NCBI GenBank assembly: GCA_011317545.1
Contig: WUJK01000004.1
Location: 2,108,001 to 2,172,000, forward strand
From: Coniella vitis
Taxonomy: Eukaryota; Ascomycota; Sordariomycetes; Diaporthales; Schizoparmaceae
Direction of reading: 5' to 3'
Length of the DNA stretch: 64,000 bases
Positions 13,001 through 24,951 of this stretch are shown here, piece after piece. Below the pieces are notes generated by a model. It worked only from the letters and a program-made list of their open reading frames with translations. It was not told where the DNA came from and did no database searches. How positions within the stretch are numbered: the first letter of the stretch is position 1; each line of letters begins with the position of its first letter. Made by a program: the position numbers and the translations under genes.

Positions 13001-16000
13001 AAGCATCAAGCAGCCATCTGCGACACCCTACTATGACGGAAGACGAGAGCGAGCGTCCCACCAATGACTTGAGGGCCAAGAGAATCAGAAGCACGAGCAT
13101 TGGTCAAGAGGATGATGTTCAATTTGGAGAGTTGGAACAACATGCGACCACTACCAAGAATATTGTAAATATCCAGTCTGCGTCTCCAATTGTGGATGAG
13201 GTGAAAGCACGTTCAGATGCAGAGACAACAACAATACCTACCTCGATTTTTTACGAGCCTATAGATGCTCAGGATAAGATCAACTCAGCTGAAGGGTCGC
13301 CTGCCGAGCACAACACCATGAATTGGGCGCCAGTCGAACTAAAATCAGAGGAGATTTCAGACTTCAATGCTGCGCGACCATTTGGAGAAGACCCTTTCAT
13401 GGTACAACTTGAAGAGGACTTGTCTGCCACGGACACACCATTTGTGTCCACCATATCTGTGGTAGACGATAGTAGTGATAAGGAGAATACTCCAGTTCCA
13501 GCAGTTTTCGGAGAGACTCTTCAGGAGCGCGACGAGCATGTCATCCTCCAGCCTGTGGAAGAGCAAGCACCGACGAGTGTCATGGTTCAGAGATCAACCG
13601 AGGCTGAGGCTTCGCCGGTGATCAGCCACAAGGGCAACGATGCAGCGTCCGATCAAGCCAGATTTGTGCCTTCTCCTTCGCCTGCCAACAAGGGCCTCCG
13701 TGGAAGCAGGTTTGCCGATAGCCTTTCACCGGTAGATGACCCTACGAATTCCAAGTACGACAGGTCACCATCGGCCATTTCCGACAATGAAGCACGAGAG
13801 CCACAAGAAACTATGGTATCGTCCATCACGGCAGAGGACCTTGAAGATACTCAAGAGACAGTGTCTGGACCTGCTAGCCCACCAGCTCTTCAATTTGGGG
13901 ACGGTCAAGAAATACACGAGCCAACCTTTGAAGAGATTGATGAAGTCATGCGGCATATCAATGAGGACCCAGCAATGGGTGTCAAGAAAACAGTCGAATC
14001 CCCTATGTGGCAACCAAGTCCAACACGACCCATTCCCATTCCTGGAGCACTTGCCTCTACCGATTCTCCCAAGCATATCCACCCACATTTCCGCGACAAG
14101 GCGCACAGCCCCAGTCCCAGGCAGTATCATCTTCCAATGGGAGTTCAAGCGCCATTACTCTCTACCGAGCTTGAGGATCCGTTCATGGACCCTCCTTTTA
14201 GCGTGCAGTTATCGCGACTTGATTCAAGCGAGAGCCCGGCCCCAAGTGATGATTGGGAAGGAGCATTCAGCGACGAGGAACAGCATAAATTGGATTCCAG
14301 GGCCGCCTTCTTTGATGGCCGAGTTAATGACCTGGTCGATGGCGTTCTGGAGGCTCGTTTGGGTCCTCTCGAGAAGACTCTTGAAGGCATTCAGCAGGCT
14401 TTGACAGTATTCTCTGACCGCACACAGTCGCGCCGTCGCGATCGTCGCAGTGTATCTGTTGAGAAATTCCAAGAAAGTGATGCAGATGATGAAGACGAAG
14501 AACCAATCCCGCGTCGGTCCATGAGTCCTCGCAAGGACCGACGCATGGATCAAATCAGGGCTGCCGTCATGGAAGGCATCGCTATGCAGCAGCGTAACAA
14601 TTCCCTCCAACCACTACCCTCGTCCACGAGGTTGGATGAAGTTTCCCTTCAAACCCTCATGTCTATCATGAGGACAGTGGAAGACCTGAAGCAGCGAGTT
14701 GATGAAAGTCTCCATCCTGACTACCGTGCACATGGGCTTCAAGAAGCGATCGAAGAGGCACTTGAAAATAGGTTGCCGCCTCCAGAGCCTGCGCCGCTGG
14801 CTGATGCGGAGGGCGATCGGCAGAGTCTCATTGACAGAGTGAATGAGCTATTTGCCCGCAACAACGAACTGGAGCAACGCTTGCGCTTTGAGGAAGACAA
14901 GAAGTCGGCAGAGGTTGGCATGAGGCGAGCTGCTGAAGATCGCGCTGCTGAGTTCGAAAGACAACTGCACATGGCGGAGACGAGGATTGAGGTGGAGATC
15001 ATCAACCGTAGCGCTTACGATCAGCGTGTGGGCGAACTTGAAGACAGATTGGGCCATCAAGAATCAGTCACAGAAAGCGAACTAAGCCTCAGACGGGCAG
15101 CCGAAGATCGACTGGCCGAGATGGAGCGTCTGTTGCGCAACTCTTCTGAGGAGGAAGTTCGTCTACGTGAGATTGTTGAAGAAAAAGACGAGAGAGTAAA
15201 AATTCTCGACGCGAACAACAGCAGGAACCAGATGCGCATTGCTCTGCTTGAAACATCTGTTGAGGCCGTCCAGAAAGACAAAGCTGATTTGGAAGCTCGC
15301 GTCGAGCTTGCCGAAGCCGAGGCTCGAGATTCCCGCCAAGAAGCGAATCGATGGAGGATGGAAGCGGAACGTGCCATTGAACTTTCTGAGCGACACAGCG
15401 ATGATCTGCAACACGCCGTGCAAGAGAGGAAGCAGCTGAGCGTGCTTGTTGATACTCTTGGTATTCAACTAAATGAGAATGAACGCATGCGCGAAAGCTG
15501 GCGCTCCAAGTTCCTATCGTTGCAGGAAGACATGGGACGTGTTACTTTTGAGATTGGGGAGGAGAATGCGCGTCGCACCAAGCAGGAGCAAAAGATGCTC
15601 GCTCGACAAGAGGTTCTCGATGCAAAGCTGCAAGCCGAATCTCGAACACGAGAGCGCCTAGAGGTTGAGCTTGAGAGACTGGAAGCTGGAGAGCGCCAGG
15701 CCATGAAGGCTGTCAATGAGGCCAGGAGATTGGAGGCTATTCTTGGCAACATGAAGAATGAAAACCACAAGCTCCAGCAGACGGCCATGCGCTTCCAGAA
15801 CGAGTTTGCTGAAGCCCGGGAATCTGGAGCACGCGAAGTCCAGCGTACACGGGAATCCATGCAAGGCCAGATCGAGGCAGCAAATCACCAAGTCAACATG
15901 GTCCGCGAGGAGCTCGAGGACCAGATTTCCAGACTCCATGCCCAACTTGATCAGGCCAAACTTGATGCTGATACGGTTCGATCACGATTTGACATGCTCG

Positions 16001-17226
16001 TTGAAGATGCTCGCCAGAGCAGCAAGGGTGACGTCGAAGGCATGACAGAGAAGCATAGAGACGAAATGGAGGACATGCAGGCCCGTTTCGAGCGTCGACT
16101 GAGCAACGCGATGGAGGACGCTCAACGTGCCGAGTCTAATCTTCTTGAGCGATTGAGCATCTCCACATCGAGGTGTGAGCATCTTCAAGACCGTGTCAGC
16201 CATCTAGAGGAGAAGCTTGAGATCACGCGCGAGGCTGCTCGGGCTGCTGCCCAAGCTGCCAAGGCCTCAGGCTTCGTTTCTCCCGCAGGTAGCACGCCTG
16301 TTCCAGGTGTACGATCCGCCCCCGTCGCGCAACCGCTCGCTCCGCCAGAGCCAATCGCAGGAACGTCCCATTTGCCCGAGAAGATCTCGCCTCAAGCTCT
16401 ACGCGAATCTATCATGGTCCTACAAGAACAATTGCAAGAGCGCGAGCAAAAGATTGAGAGTCTCGAACAGACTATGTCCAGACTAGATCCCGAGGCTGAG
16501 ACAAAGATTGCCAAGCGTGACGACGAAATCGTTTGGTTGCGGGAGCTTCTTGCTGTGAGACACTCGGACTTGCAAGATATCATCACTGCCCTTGGCCGCA
16601 GTGACTACGACCAGGAGCGCGTACGGGATGCTGCCATCCGCCTCAAGGCCAACTTGCAAATGGAACAGCAAGAGCGCGAGAGGGCAATGAATGGTGGCTC
16701 CAACATCAACTTGCCCAACATTGCCGCAAGCCTGCGCGAGCGAGCTCCCGGGGTGGTGCAAGCAGTTGGTCCGTTGGCCGCTGCTCTAGGTAATTGGCGC
16801 AAAGGCGGAGGTTTTTCCACTTCCAAAACCTTACCAGGAGCAGATGCCAATACCTCTACTCCACAAAAGGATGGTGCCCCTTCACAGAGCAGCTTCCTCA
16901 CAGGTTTACTGACACCGCCACAATCCAACCTACACCAAGCAGCGAGCCCTGGCCAGCAGCAACCACAAGCACCACAGCAACAGACGGCCTTTTCTGCTAC
17001 AGGCCGCCGCTTTACAGCCCAGGATCTTGCAAATAGACCCAAACCGCCACCGTCCATGTCGCAGCGACAAGCTAGTAAAGCACCCGCTCGTGAGCCAAGC
17101 CCCTTCCGCCAACCAAGCGAGCCGAGTTTGCCGCAAACGCCTCCCATGATGCGCTTGGCGTCGTACGATGACGATGCGCTTGCGCAGGATGAGTTTGACG
17201 ACGCTGGCTTCTTTGACGACGAGTAG
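10074..17226 (+). CDS. very large fungal coiled-coil protein, function unknown
   Basis: I do not recognise a named orthologue. An open frame runs from 10074 to about 11364 and joins a second of about 5.8 kb ending in TAG at 17226, giving roughly 2350 residues. The first half is low-complexity and rich in Pro, Ser and Gln. From about residue 1375 (near nucleotide 14280) to about 2035 the sequence is a nearly unbroken heptad coiled coil rich in Glu, Arg, Leu and Gln. A shorter coil follows at about 2080-2180, then a Pro/Gln-rich tail ending in acidic FFDDE. The architecture suggests a structural or cytoskeletal/spindle-pole scaffold; that is inference only. The intron is best read as 11365-11446, which has a CTGAC branch site near its end; 11363-11417 also keeps the frame. 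No in-frame ATG precedes 10851 and an in-frame TAG lies at 10071-10073, so the true start lies in an unidentified upstream exon. The 5' boundary given is the limit of the open frame. Confidence 0.8.
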
Positions 17227-18581
17227 TTGGCTTCGTTCAGACCCGTCCGAATGTGCTACAACAGCATAACAATCAATCCTTTTCCTTTGTCTTATTATGA
17301 CGGTACCGCGAGGTGAAAATTTGACAACAATCTGGGAGGAAGTGAAAGGTTGTGGTTGTGGCATGGTACTCGTCCTTATTTTTCTTCTATTCTGTGATAC
17401 TATTTTCCCCCTTCTTTTGATTAGAGGTACGCGACACCATACACCCAAACCTATAGCGCAGTCGAGATTCCATATGCACACATAAGCACACCACGCGCCC
17501 ATAATATTAGAATGATACCCCCGGCCTTGCGAATCACGAGTACGAGCATGAGGATGAAGGAAGGAAAACTTGCAACAACGACCAGAAGCAAAAAAGAAGA
17601 GGCATATTAAGAACCTGTCTCTAAGATTGATGGGAAGACCTTGTGTATTTTTGTCTTTTTTTATTTTATGAAGAATGTGATGCTTTTGTATTGTATTTGA
17701 CTATTCTCACTATGTCTATTTTGGTGTACTTTAAGGTATATGTAGAAGTATATACGAAGTGTGATTTGGGTATGCAGGCTGTGAAGAATTTGGGCAATAT
17801 ATACTTGTGTCTATTCCATGGTCAGTAAGAGAAGTATGAATCAAGCAAGAGTCCTCACTCACTTGTATAAAAGATGAACCTCGCATATATATAAATGCTA
17901 TCTGATCAAACACATGCGTCTGCCCGGTTGTACTTGTGTCTTGATGGATTAGTAATTGTGTATTTATTACAAAGCCTCTCTTCCCTCTCTCAGTGACGAG
18001 TCTAACAGTAGATGATATACTTCTCTGGGGTTCGGAATCCGATTTGTACGCCGCTCCCGCATCATCAGACTGTCCCAAGACAAGACGGGCTGACTAGTAG
18101 CTCAACAGAACGATCAAGGCCAGTGATAATATCTATCTGTCTTTGGATTGCACTTGACGTCGCGATATACATACACTGGTAAGAGAGTATGGGAATCGCT
18201 CCTTTCCAGCAATGGTAGCATTCGCTTGTGAGTTATGCTTTTGTAAATCGACGACATACATAAATCATACAAACGCATGTATAGAAACAGGCCAAGGTGG
18301 TCATACGTTGGTGGTGTACATTTCATTGCCAATCACAGCCCTGAAGTTTCACGTGTACGAGACCTATCACAATGTTCTTATCAAGTTCCAAACAAACTTT
18401 TCAAACTTTGGTTCAGCCTCCCAATCTGAGAGGTGAGTGTAAAAACACGCTTGATTGACTCGGAGACTTTTGAAATAGCCTCCAGAGAATATACCCACAA
18501 GGCTGGATAAAACGTCCTCGAAAAGAAAACAATAAATTACACATAATGATAGGTAATGAAATCTTCCATTTATTGAACCCA
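17227..18581. other. intergenic, convergent 3' regions
   Basis: This lies between the converging coiled-coil gene (+) and the Ser-rich protein gene (-), so it holds both 3' untranslated regions and terminators. The sequence is AT-richer than its flanks. I see no gene in it. Confidence 0.5.
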
Positions 18582-19728
18582 TCAAACCTCGCAGAAAAAG
18601 TTGTAATCCGCATTCGAGCTGACAAGGGACACAGACGCTGCTGTAGTTGTACTAACGACTGGTGTGGGCGTCGTCGTAGGCGGTGGAGGAGTCGATACAG
18701 AGGTTGTCTCGGCTGCGTGGGACGAGGCTATTGTTTGGGCAGCTGCGGATGTGCTTGTTGCCACTGCGCTTGTGCTCGAAACGGAAATGGCAGAGGTGGA
18801 CGATGACGATGACGATGAAGACGACGACGACGACGAGGATGATGATGAGGACGACGAAGAAGAAGAAGAGGAGGAGGAGGATGATGATGATGATACGGCT
18901 ACTGCTGCTGCCGCGGCGCTGGCGCTCCCTTCTTCACTAGTGATTAAGGCTCTGCATTGAGCTACAAAACAGGAAAGCATGCGCATTAGCCAACCAAAAC
19001 TTTGAGTGCTCTGCAGAAGGAGGAACCCTATGTCGAGGAAGGTTAACTCAAGAGAGAGGATTTGTCTTACTATCCTGGGCGTCGCATTCCGAGACGGTGA
19101 ATGTCTGGGTGCCGTCGTTTGCCTTTGCCGCGCAGCTGTTCATTTGGTTGTCGCACGACCGGCCAGCGGCAGTGGCAAAATCGGGAAAAGTGTCGCCGCC
19201 GACTTCAAAGGGCCGGGTGGGATCCGTGGTCATGGTGATCTTGTGTGAGAAATTGTTAGTAAAAAGTTTGAGTTGTGAAGATGCGTGGCACGTGTCCGTT
19301 TTCCCACTGTTGAGCCCAGAGTCCCAGAGGCAAAACGCGGTAAAGAGACAAGGCTGGACTTAAGTTAGGGCTCAGATTCGTATATCTGGTCTTGTCTTTC
19401 CACTTGAAGGTTTGAGCAAGCTTTTTTTCCCCTTCCAGATTCCGCTGTGTTATACTTCTGGACAGCCCATCTCGTTGCGCCCGCACGATAGAAACTCAAA
19501 AGAATTCGAGCACAGCGGATATCAAGAACTCACAGCTTCAGCCTTGATCCCACCCAATGCGCCTGTGAACGTCTGCAAATTCGTCGTCTGCCGTGAGAAC
19601 AGCAACTTGCTGGCGTCGTGCAGGTGGCGGCCCAGGTTGTCGACAATATTCAAATCCGCATCAGCTGTAGCCAGGACGGTGGTGAATGAGGCGGCTGCGG
19701 CCAGCGTGGTAAATCGGGTGAATCTCAT
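18582..19728 (-). CDS. secreted Ser-rich protein with polyserine tract
   Basis: This is a 247-residue secreted or wall-associated protein of a family common in filamentous ascomycetes; its role is unknown. Exons are 19728-19534, 19239-19071 and 18961-18582. Both introns fall in phases that rebuild family sequence; the second junction gives CDAQDTQCR. A signal peptide is evident (MRFTRFTTLAAAASFTTVLA). The middle exon carries RPFEVGGDTF, then SCDNQMNSC and SECDAQD; these Cys are probably disulfide-bonded. The last exon begins with ITSEEG, then Ala runs, then an almost pure serine tract of about 40 residues, then a Thr/Pro/Val-rich stretch likely to be O-mannosylated. It ends in FFCEV. The first intron is long for this region (294 nt). 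The serine tract uses mixed TCN codons, so it is more than a simple one-codon expansion. Confidence 0.8.
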
Positions 19729-21258
19729 GGTGATGTGTGTTTGTGTGTTGCTCTTGCTGGATACAGTAGAGAGGCCGGTGGTGGGGAGAAAGGGCAAGCG
19801 ATGTCGGTTTTGTGATCGTTAGGATATGATCTGCCCACGACGAGTGGACTTTCCACCTTGTTGTCTCGTTGTGCGGCCCTTTTTCTTCTTTGTTTCCCCA
19901 AGAACAAAGATATGGTGACAATGTAAGTCGAAGCAAATGAATTAAATGCGCGACAATGTGCGCATCCAGTGCGCGACTTCCTCCTGTCCCAAGTCCAATT
20001 AGGTGCAATAGTCGTCAATCGTCGTCCAAGTCGTGGTCCACTTTTTCTCTGGCGGTGGTGTTTCCCTCTCTCTCCCCTTCCAGCCCAAGTATCCGTAAGC
20101 CCGTGCCCTGGGGGTTTCAGATTAGTCGTTGCTTCCTTCCTTCCTTGCTTGCCTGTCAGCTGTCAAGTTGCACTGATCAAGCTCGGATCGGAGTCCTCCG
20201 CAGAATGCCGTGTTCTGAATTCCAAGTCGTCAAATCGTTAGCAATCAATCAAGAAAAATGTTGTTGGAACAGAAAACTACAAACGGGCACACCCCAAAAG
20301 TTTGGCGCCTTCCTTGTACCTGCAAGTGGTGCCAGGAAACCCCCCCAAAAGCCCAAAACCTGAGACGCACCCTGAGACAAAGGGGTTCGTGCATGTGCAG
20401 TGCAGCGCGTGGGCAGGTGTGATCGCAAGTGACGGGGTACTATGTACTTACGGGACTCGGATGGAGCCTTTTGTCTTGGTTGTGTAACCAAGCGAAAGGA
20501 AAAGGAAAACCTCGCAACAAACAAGTTGTCCAAAAGTCAGTTCACATGGAATATCACCACTTCTATCTTTGCTAAAATACCATGAATACATTATACAAAC
20601 CGCCGCATCAACCCCCCCCCCCCCACAGGATCATGCTCAGCAGCAAGGCCCAGTTATCTTCTAACAACAGAGTTGGACCGTTCCAGCTCGACTTATGCTG
20701 TGCTATCGTTTAATTTTGACACATGCAAGAGTGTCCGTCATTCTCTTGACACTGGCCCATATATTGCTACTTTACTACATACGCACAAGCACGATGGCGG
20801 CGGGTACGACAACGAATACAAGGGAAAGAGAGAATAAAATTGGGTATCTGTATTACAATGTGTTTACGATGTGCACCCACTCTGCGGCCCAAAACCTTCT
20901 ACTTTCGAGGAATAAGAAGAAACAAAACGGCTTGCCACATTTAACCTGTTACATAGTATCCTCCCCCGACATGGTACAGAGGCAGGCTCATGTTTTTTGT
21001 ATTTGATTAAAAAGGGCATATTTTGCACTAGTCTAACGCTCGAAACGGTAATAACCGTGTGCCCCCTTTTTGGGTAATGAAAACAAACTGTGAATATGAG
21101 GCCATATACACAACGAGGAATAAAAAAAAGGGAAAATGGCTGTCGTGCTTGCTTGTTGAACGCCTTTGCTGTTTCGCAAGCAGAACCAAGACCTGAACGC
21201 CGCCAACTTTTTGTACAGGGGTAGACTTGGTGGATCTTGAAAGTTGCTGTTCGCCAGC
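19729..21258. other. intergenic; poly-C run and dispersed 9-mers
   Basis: This is the promoter region of the Ser-rich protein gene plus the 3' region of the next minus-strand gene. A run of 13 C lies at 20612-20624. Copies of the dispersed 9-mer lie at 20438-20446 (TACTATGTA) and 20950-20958 (TACATAGTA). No gene is supported. Confidence 0.5.
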
Positions 21259-22167
21259 TTAGAAGTTGGTTGATGCGGCTGCCCTGGCGGGGGGCGTCGC
21301 TTGATGATAGCTTTCAAGTGTGGACTGGAACGGAGAGGCACTGCCCACGGGCCCGTTGGCCGACTGGCCGAGGCCACCAACTCCACTGGTACCGGCATCT
21401 TTGTCGTTGAAGCCCATCAAACCGTCACTTTCCTCGCCGTTTCTCCGACGGCCCCAGATGCGCCAAGCAAAGACACCAGCCACGGCAAGAACAATGGCAC
21501 CACCGACACCCACCGCGACGCCGATGATGATGTTGCGCGTTGAGGTCGACATGCCAGAGTCGCTGCTGCTGTTGCTGGATTGCGTAAGACTGGCTGTTGG
21601 AGTTGACGTCGTGACAGAAGTCGAGCTACTAACTGAACCATCGCTGGCAGTGATGACTACAATCGTTGTCGAGGTGACGGGTGTGGGGGTTGCTGTGGTG
21701 GAGGTTTTGTCCTTGGATGTCGTTGTCGCCTTATTGTCGGCAGCGCTTGTCGAGGTCGAGTCCCCGTCGGTGCTTGTTGTGGTTGGTGTGGTAGCCGTTG
21801 TTTCTGGGGTGGCGCTAGTGGTTGTAGATGCTGGCGCAACACTACTAGTCGACGACGTGGTGGGCTCCACCGAGGTCGATGTGGTGGGCTGGACTGAAGA
21901 CGAAGTCGATGAGGTCGAGGTCGTCGTGGGCTCAGCCGAGGAAGAGGTGCTGGTTGTGGTTTTGTCTGTGGTCGTTGGATCTGCGGCACTTTGACTCGCG
22001 CTTGCGTCGGCGGCAGCATTGTTGGATGCATCCGAGCCTGATCCTGCTCGGGCGACTAGCTCTTTGCCGTGACGGCCCAGCAGCGAGGCATCAAAAAGGA
22101 AGCCTTGAGCGACCGAAGCAGCAGAGAGGGTGGCCACCAGGGCCTTGAGGACGCTGGCGGTATGCAT
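21259..22167 (-). CDS. Mid2/Wsc-like single-pass cell-surface protein
   Basis: This is a single-exon gene for 302 residues with the architecture of a fungal wall-stress sensor. The parts in order are an N-terminal signal peptide (about residues 1-22, ending VAQG), a short luminal segment with a Lys/Arg-rich stretch (GRHGKELVARA), and a long Ser/Thr-rich mucin-like ectodomain (about 45-208). A transmembrane helix follows at about 213-239 (core GVAVGVGGAIVLAVAGVFAW), then an RRR stop-transfer signal and a 63-residue cytoplasmic tail rich in Gly and Ser. There is no Cys-rich WSC domain, so Mid2-like fits better than Wsc-like. Sensors of this type report wall stress to Rho1/PKC in yeast; that role here is inferred from architecture only. 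It lies next to, and on the same strand as, another secreted Ser-rich protein gene. Confidence 0.72.
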   Translation of the reverse strand: MHTASVLKALVATLSAASVAQGFLFDASLLGRHGKELVARAGSGSDASNNAAADASASQSAADPTTTDKTTTSTSSSAEPTTTSTSSTSSSVQPTTSTSVEPTTSSTSSVAPASTTTSATPETTATTPTTTSTDGDSTSTSAADNKATTTSKDKTSTTATPTPVTSTTIVVITASDGSVSSSTSVTTSTPTASLTQSSNSSSDSGMSTSTRNIIIGVAVGVGGAIVLAVAGVFAWRIWGRRRNGEESDGLMGFNDKDAGTSGVGGLGQSANGPVGSASPFQSTLESYHQATPPARAAASTNF

Positions 22168-22754
22168 GGTTGCGGATTAGGCGCGGTCGAGGGCGGATGA
22201 AACGGATGGATCCGCAGGATGAGGGCACCAGAATTTGACGCGCGATCGAAGAGAGCGATTTTCTCGGGGCTCAGACGGCGAACAGACAGATTTCTGCCGA
22301 TGCACCTCGATGTATTCTTCGGTTACAAAATCTCTAGCCTCACACAGCGCGTCTCGGCATATGTGAAGAGACAGACCCAGGATAAAAATCGGTGGATCTC
22401 GAGGCTAGGGCGCAGGACGAAAAAGAAAAAAGGTAGCACAGGCAGTCAGGATGCTCGTGCTTATGATCGAGTCGTAGACGGAGCCACAAAAGAGCGATGG
22501 CGGGCTATTTGATCCGTAAAAGGATGTGAATTGGCGAAATCAAATGTACAAAAGTGGAAGAAGCGAGTGACGTTGGGTTCAGTCGGAATGAGCAGTGGTT
22601 ATTAAGAGTTGGGTGGGCAGGAGAAAGAGGAAACGGAGGTGAGAGGAAAAAGATGGGGGGCAGAGAAAGGAGCAGGGGAAGGGTCAGAGAGGAGTGCAGG
22701 ACTGCCCATCAAGGCGAAAAGGCGCCAAGAGCAGGGACCACCAGCGAGTACGTA

Positions 22755-22778
22755 CTACTATGTATGTACACATAGTAG
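22755..22778. repeat. perfect inverted repeat, 9-nt arms
   Basis: CTACTATGT and its exact complement ACATAGTAG are separated by six bases (ATGTAC, near-palindromic itself). The arms contain the dispersed 9-mer. It could form a small cruciform or bind a dimeric protein; nothing shows either. Confidence 0.6.
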
Positions 22779-23683
22779 ATGTAATTTTTACCCTGAGGAA
22801 GGAAAGGCACCCCATCTCAGCCCGCAGCGGCTATTGCTCGTCTCCAGATCCTACATAGTACACGACTGATTCCAGATGGGCCGTCGAGTATATTGTCTCT
22901 GTCGAAATCGCAATCATGATAACTCCAAAATGCCAACGTGCCGTGGTGTGAGACTGTCGCGGGACAATGCGGCAAAGCACTTGGTCGAAGCTATCTGGGA
23001 ACGTACCCACTGAGATGTCAGGAGACCCCTGCGGGTCGGGTCAGCAGCCTGGCAGCCCACTCGCCATCGCTGCCCTGTGGGCTTTGGCATGAGCGTGCAG
23101 GGGCTGGACCTTGGCTGGTTTCGCCTAGAGGCACAACGCTGCTGGGGCCGCGGTTCGTATTTGCTGTGCTGCCACTGTACGCAGTACATGGCGAGGAGGT
23201 CACCCACCCAAAAAGTCTAGTCACATTCTCACATCACCGGCTGAACAGTCAGCAATACTACTACCTAGGTAGGCTTGTGCTTGTCTCGCCAAGGGGGCTG
23301 GTCAGGGTCAGAATCAGAACCGCCAAGTGATCATGAGCACCATAAGGATTTTTTGATGGTTGCAAGATTATGTAGATAGCAAACAGGAAACGGCTGTGTA
23401 TGTGGTTGAACAATTGCCACCTCGGCTCGACATTCTTGTCATTCAACTGCAGGTGCCAAGTACCAAGTATATCCCTCCTTCTCGCTGTTTTATCGTGCTC
23501 TGTTATCATAGTGTCATGTTTCTTCTTGCCGTCCTTCCGTTCTGGGGCTTGGGTCGGGAACAAGGACTCTGCAGTATTCCAGAAGCTTTGATTAGTGCGG
23601 TTGGGTGCGGCTGCCTTCTTTCCTTTTTGTCTTCCCTGACCCGAGCATAGCTGCTAATAATAACCCTCCCGCCGGATGACTAC

Positions 23684-23699
23684 TACATAGTACATAGTA
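23684..23699. repeat. overlapping pair of TACATAGTA
   Basis: Two exact copies of TACATAGTA overlap by two bases (23684-23692 and 23691-23699). They belong to the dispersed intergenic motif described in the findings. Confidence 0.6.
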
Positions 23700-24951
23700 T
23701 TTGCCCTGGGTATGCAGTATGACGATATGTCTCTGGATCTAGACCAAAGCCGCGACAATTGCCTCTCTCTGTGCAAGATCAACGAGCCTTTGAATTCAAG
23801 GTCTACACACCAGGAGGAAGAGACCTGTTCTGGATCTACAGTGTCTGGCAAGAAAAAACTAGAAGAAAAAACGGCTCTGCACCATGACCTGGATTAGCTC
23901 TCCAGACCCTGATTTACACAGTACTTGTAGCAACGATCGTCATGGTTGGACAAGCAGGGCTGAGAGGACAAGCAATCGAAGGGTCGGGAAAGACAGACTG
24001 CTTGCACAGCCTCACCGCCAGGCTCCACCACGTAAGCAAACAAGCAAACAAAAATTCACCGGCATTGCATCACGAGCCGGTCCAAACGACCCTGAAAAAT
24101 GCCTCCCGCAAACAAGCATAAATCATCTGGCTGGGGGTTGCTGGGTGCCAACTCTTTTGTTTGTGTGTCCTGATTGTGGAGCAATTGCGCCCAATTTTTA
24201 TCTTTTTCCCCTCGCTTAATAAGTTGATGGACACCCTTTTGGCTCCTACCCAGTCATCCCATGACAACTCCCGCATCCTCTGCTGATGAGCTTTGATATA
24301 TTGGTATTTGAACCATCAGTTCTTATAACTCGCAAATCAGCCTATAGCATCTGTCTTACGGCTCACTCCAACCCGCGGTCTGTGCGAGCCAAGTGCGGGC
24401 CATGCTTGTTGTTTTTTGTCTCTCCAGTGACACTTTTTCCTAAGTGAGCTTTTCGCAATTTTGGCTGGCGTGTATAAATCTCATCACTCAAAGAAAACGC
24501 ACCCCGAAAATAAACTCTTGTCATAAAAAAACGAGCTTGGCTCTTTACGTGGCTTTGCGTACCAGGCGTACTTAGGGCTCGGGAGGAGGGGGGGCGGAAT
24601 CAGGGGACCTTCCGCCGGGCCGCGGTGTCGCTAGGATATTCCTTGTCTTTGAGTTCGTTCGCCTCATTTTGAAGGGGCCGGAGTTTGCTCTCCCGGAACT
24701 CCGTCAGCAGTCTTGTATTATGTAAGCCTTCGGGTACTATGTATACATCATTGGTCTGTGATTGTGCATGCACGTATGCTGTTAGCGGCTCAATACTTCT
24801 AGGTTTGTCACATTAGTTCTCGACGCAACCCATTGTTGATACGCTCTTTGGTCTTGTTGCTATATCCTCGTCACTTGATAGCTAACGAAATCATTCATCC
24901 ACCATCACCATCACTAGCAATACGCAGCCCCAAGATGACGTCCCACTCAAG

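Larger units (their letters stand above)
22168..24951. other. intergenic, rich in short palindromic motifs
   Basis: No gene is supported over 2.8 kb. The stretch has the densest set of the dispersed 9-mer outside the last 8 kb, with copies at 22756, 22852, 23684, 23691 and 24735. A TACCTAGGTA palindrome lies at 23262-23271. Purine-rich sequence at 22610-22700 probably belongs to the promoter of the Mid2-like gene. Confidence 0.5.

Noticed and set aside
18664..18960. Acidic Asp/Glu-rich open frame on the plus strand
   Set aside because: It is the antisense of the polyserine coding tract in the secreted protein gene.
21320..21994. 224-codon Val-rich open frame on the plus strand
   Set aside because: Antisense shadow of the Thr/Ser-rich ectodomain of the Mid2-like protein.
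22725..22755. Sequence resembling part of a 5S rRNA (ACCACCAGCGA)
   Set aside because: The similarity is limited to about 11 bases; the rest of a 5S gene is absent.
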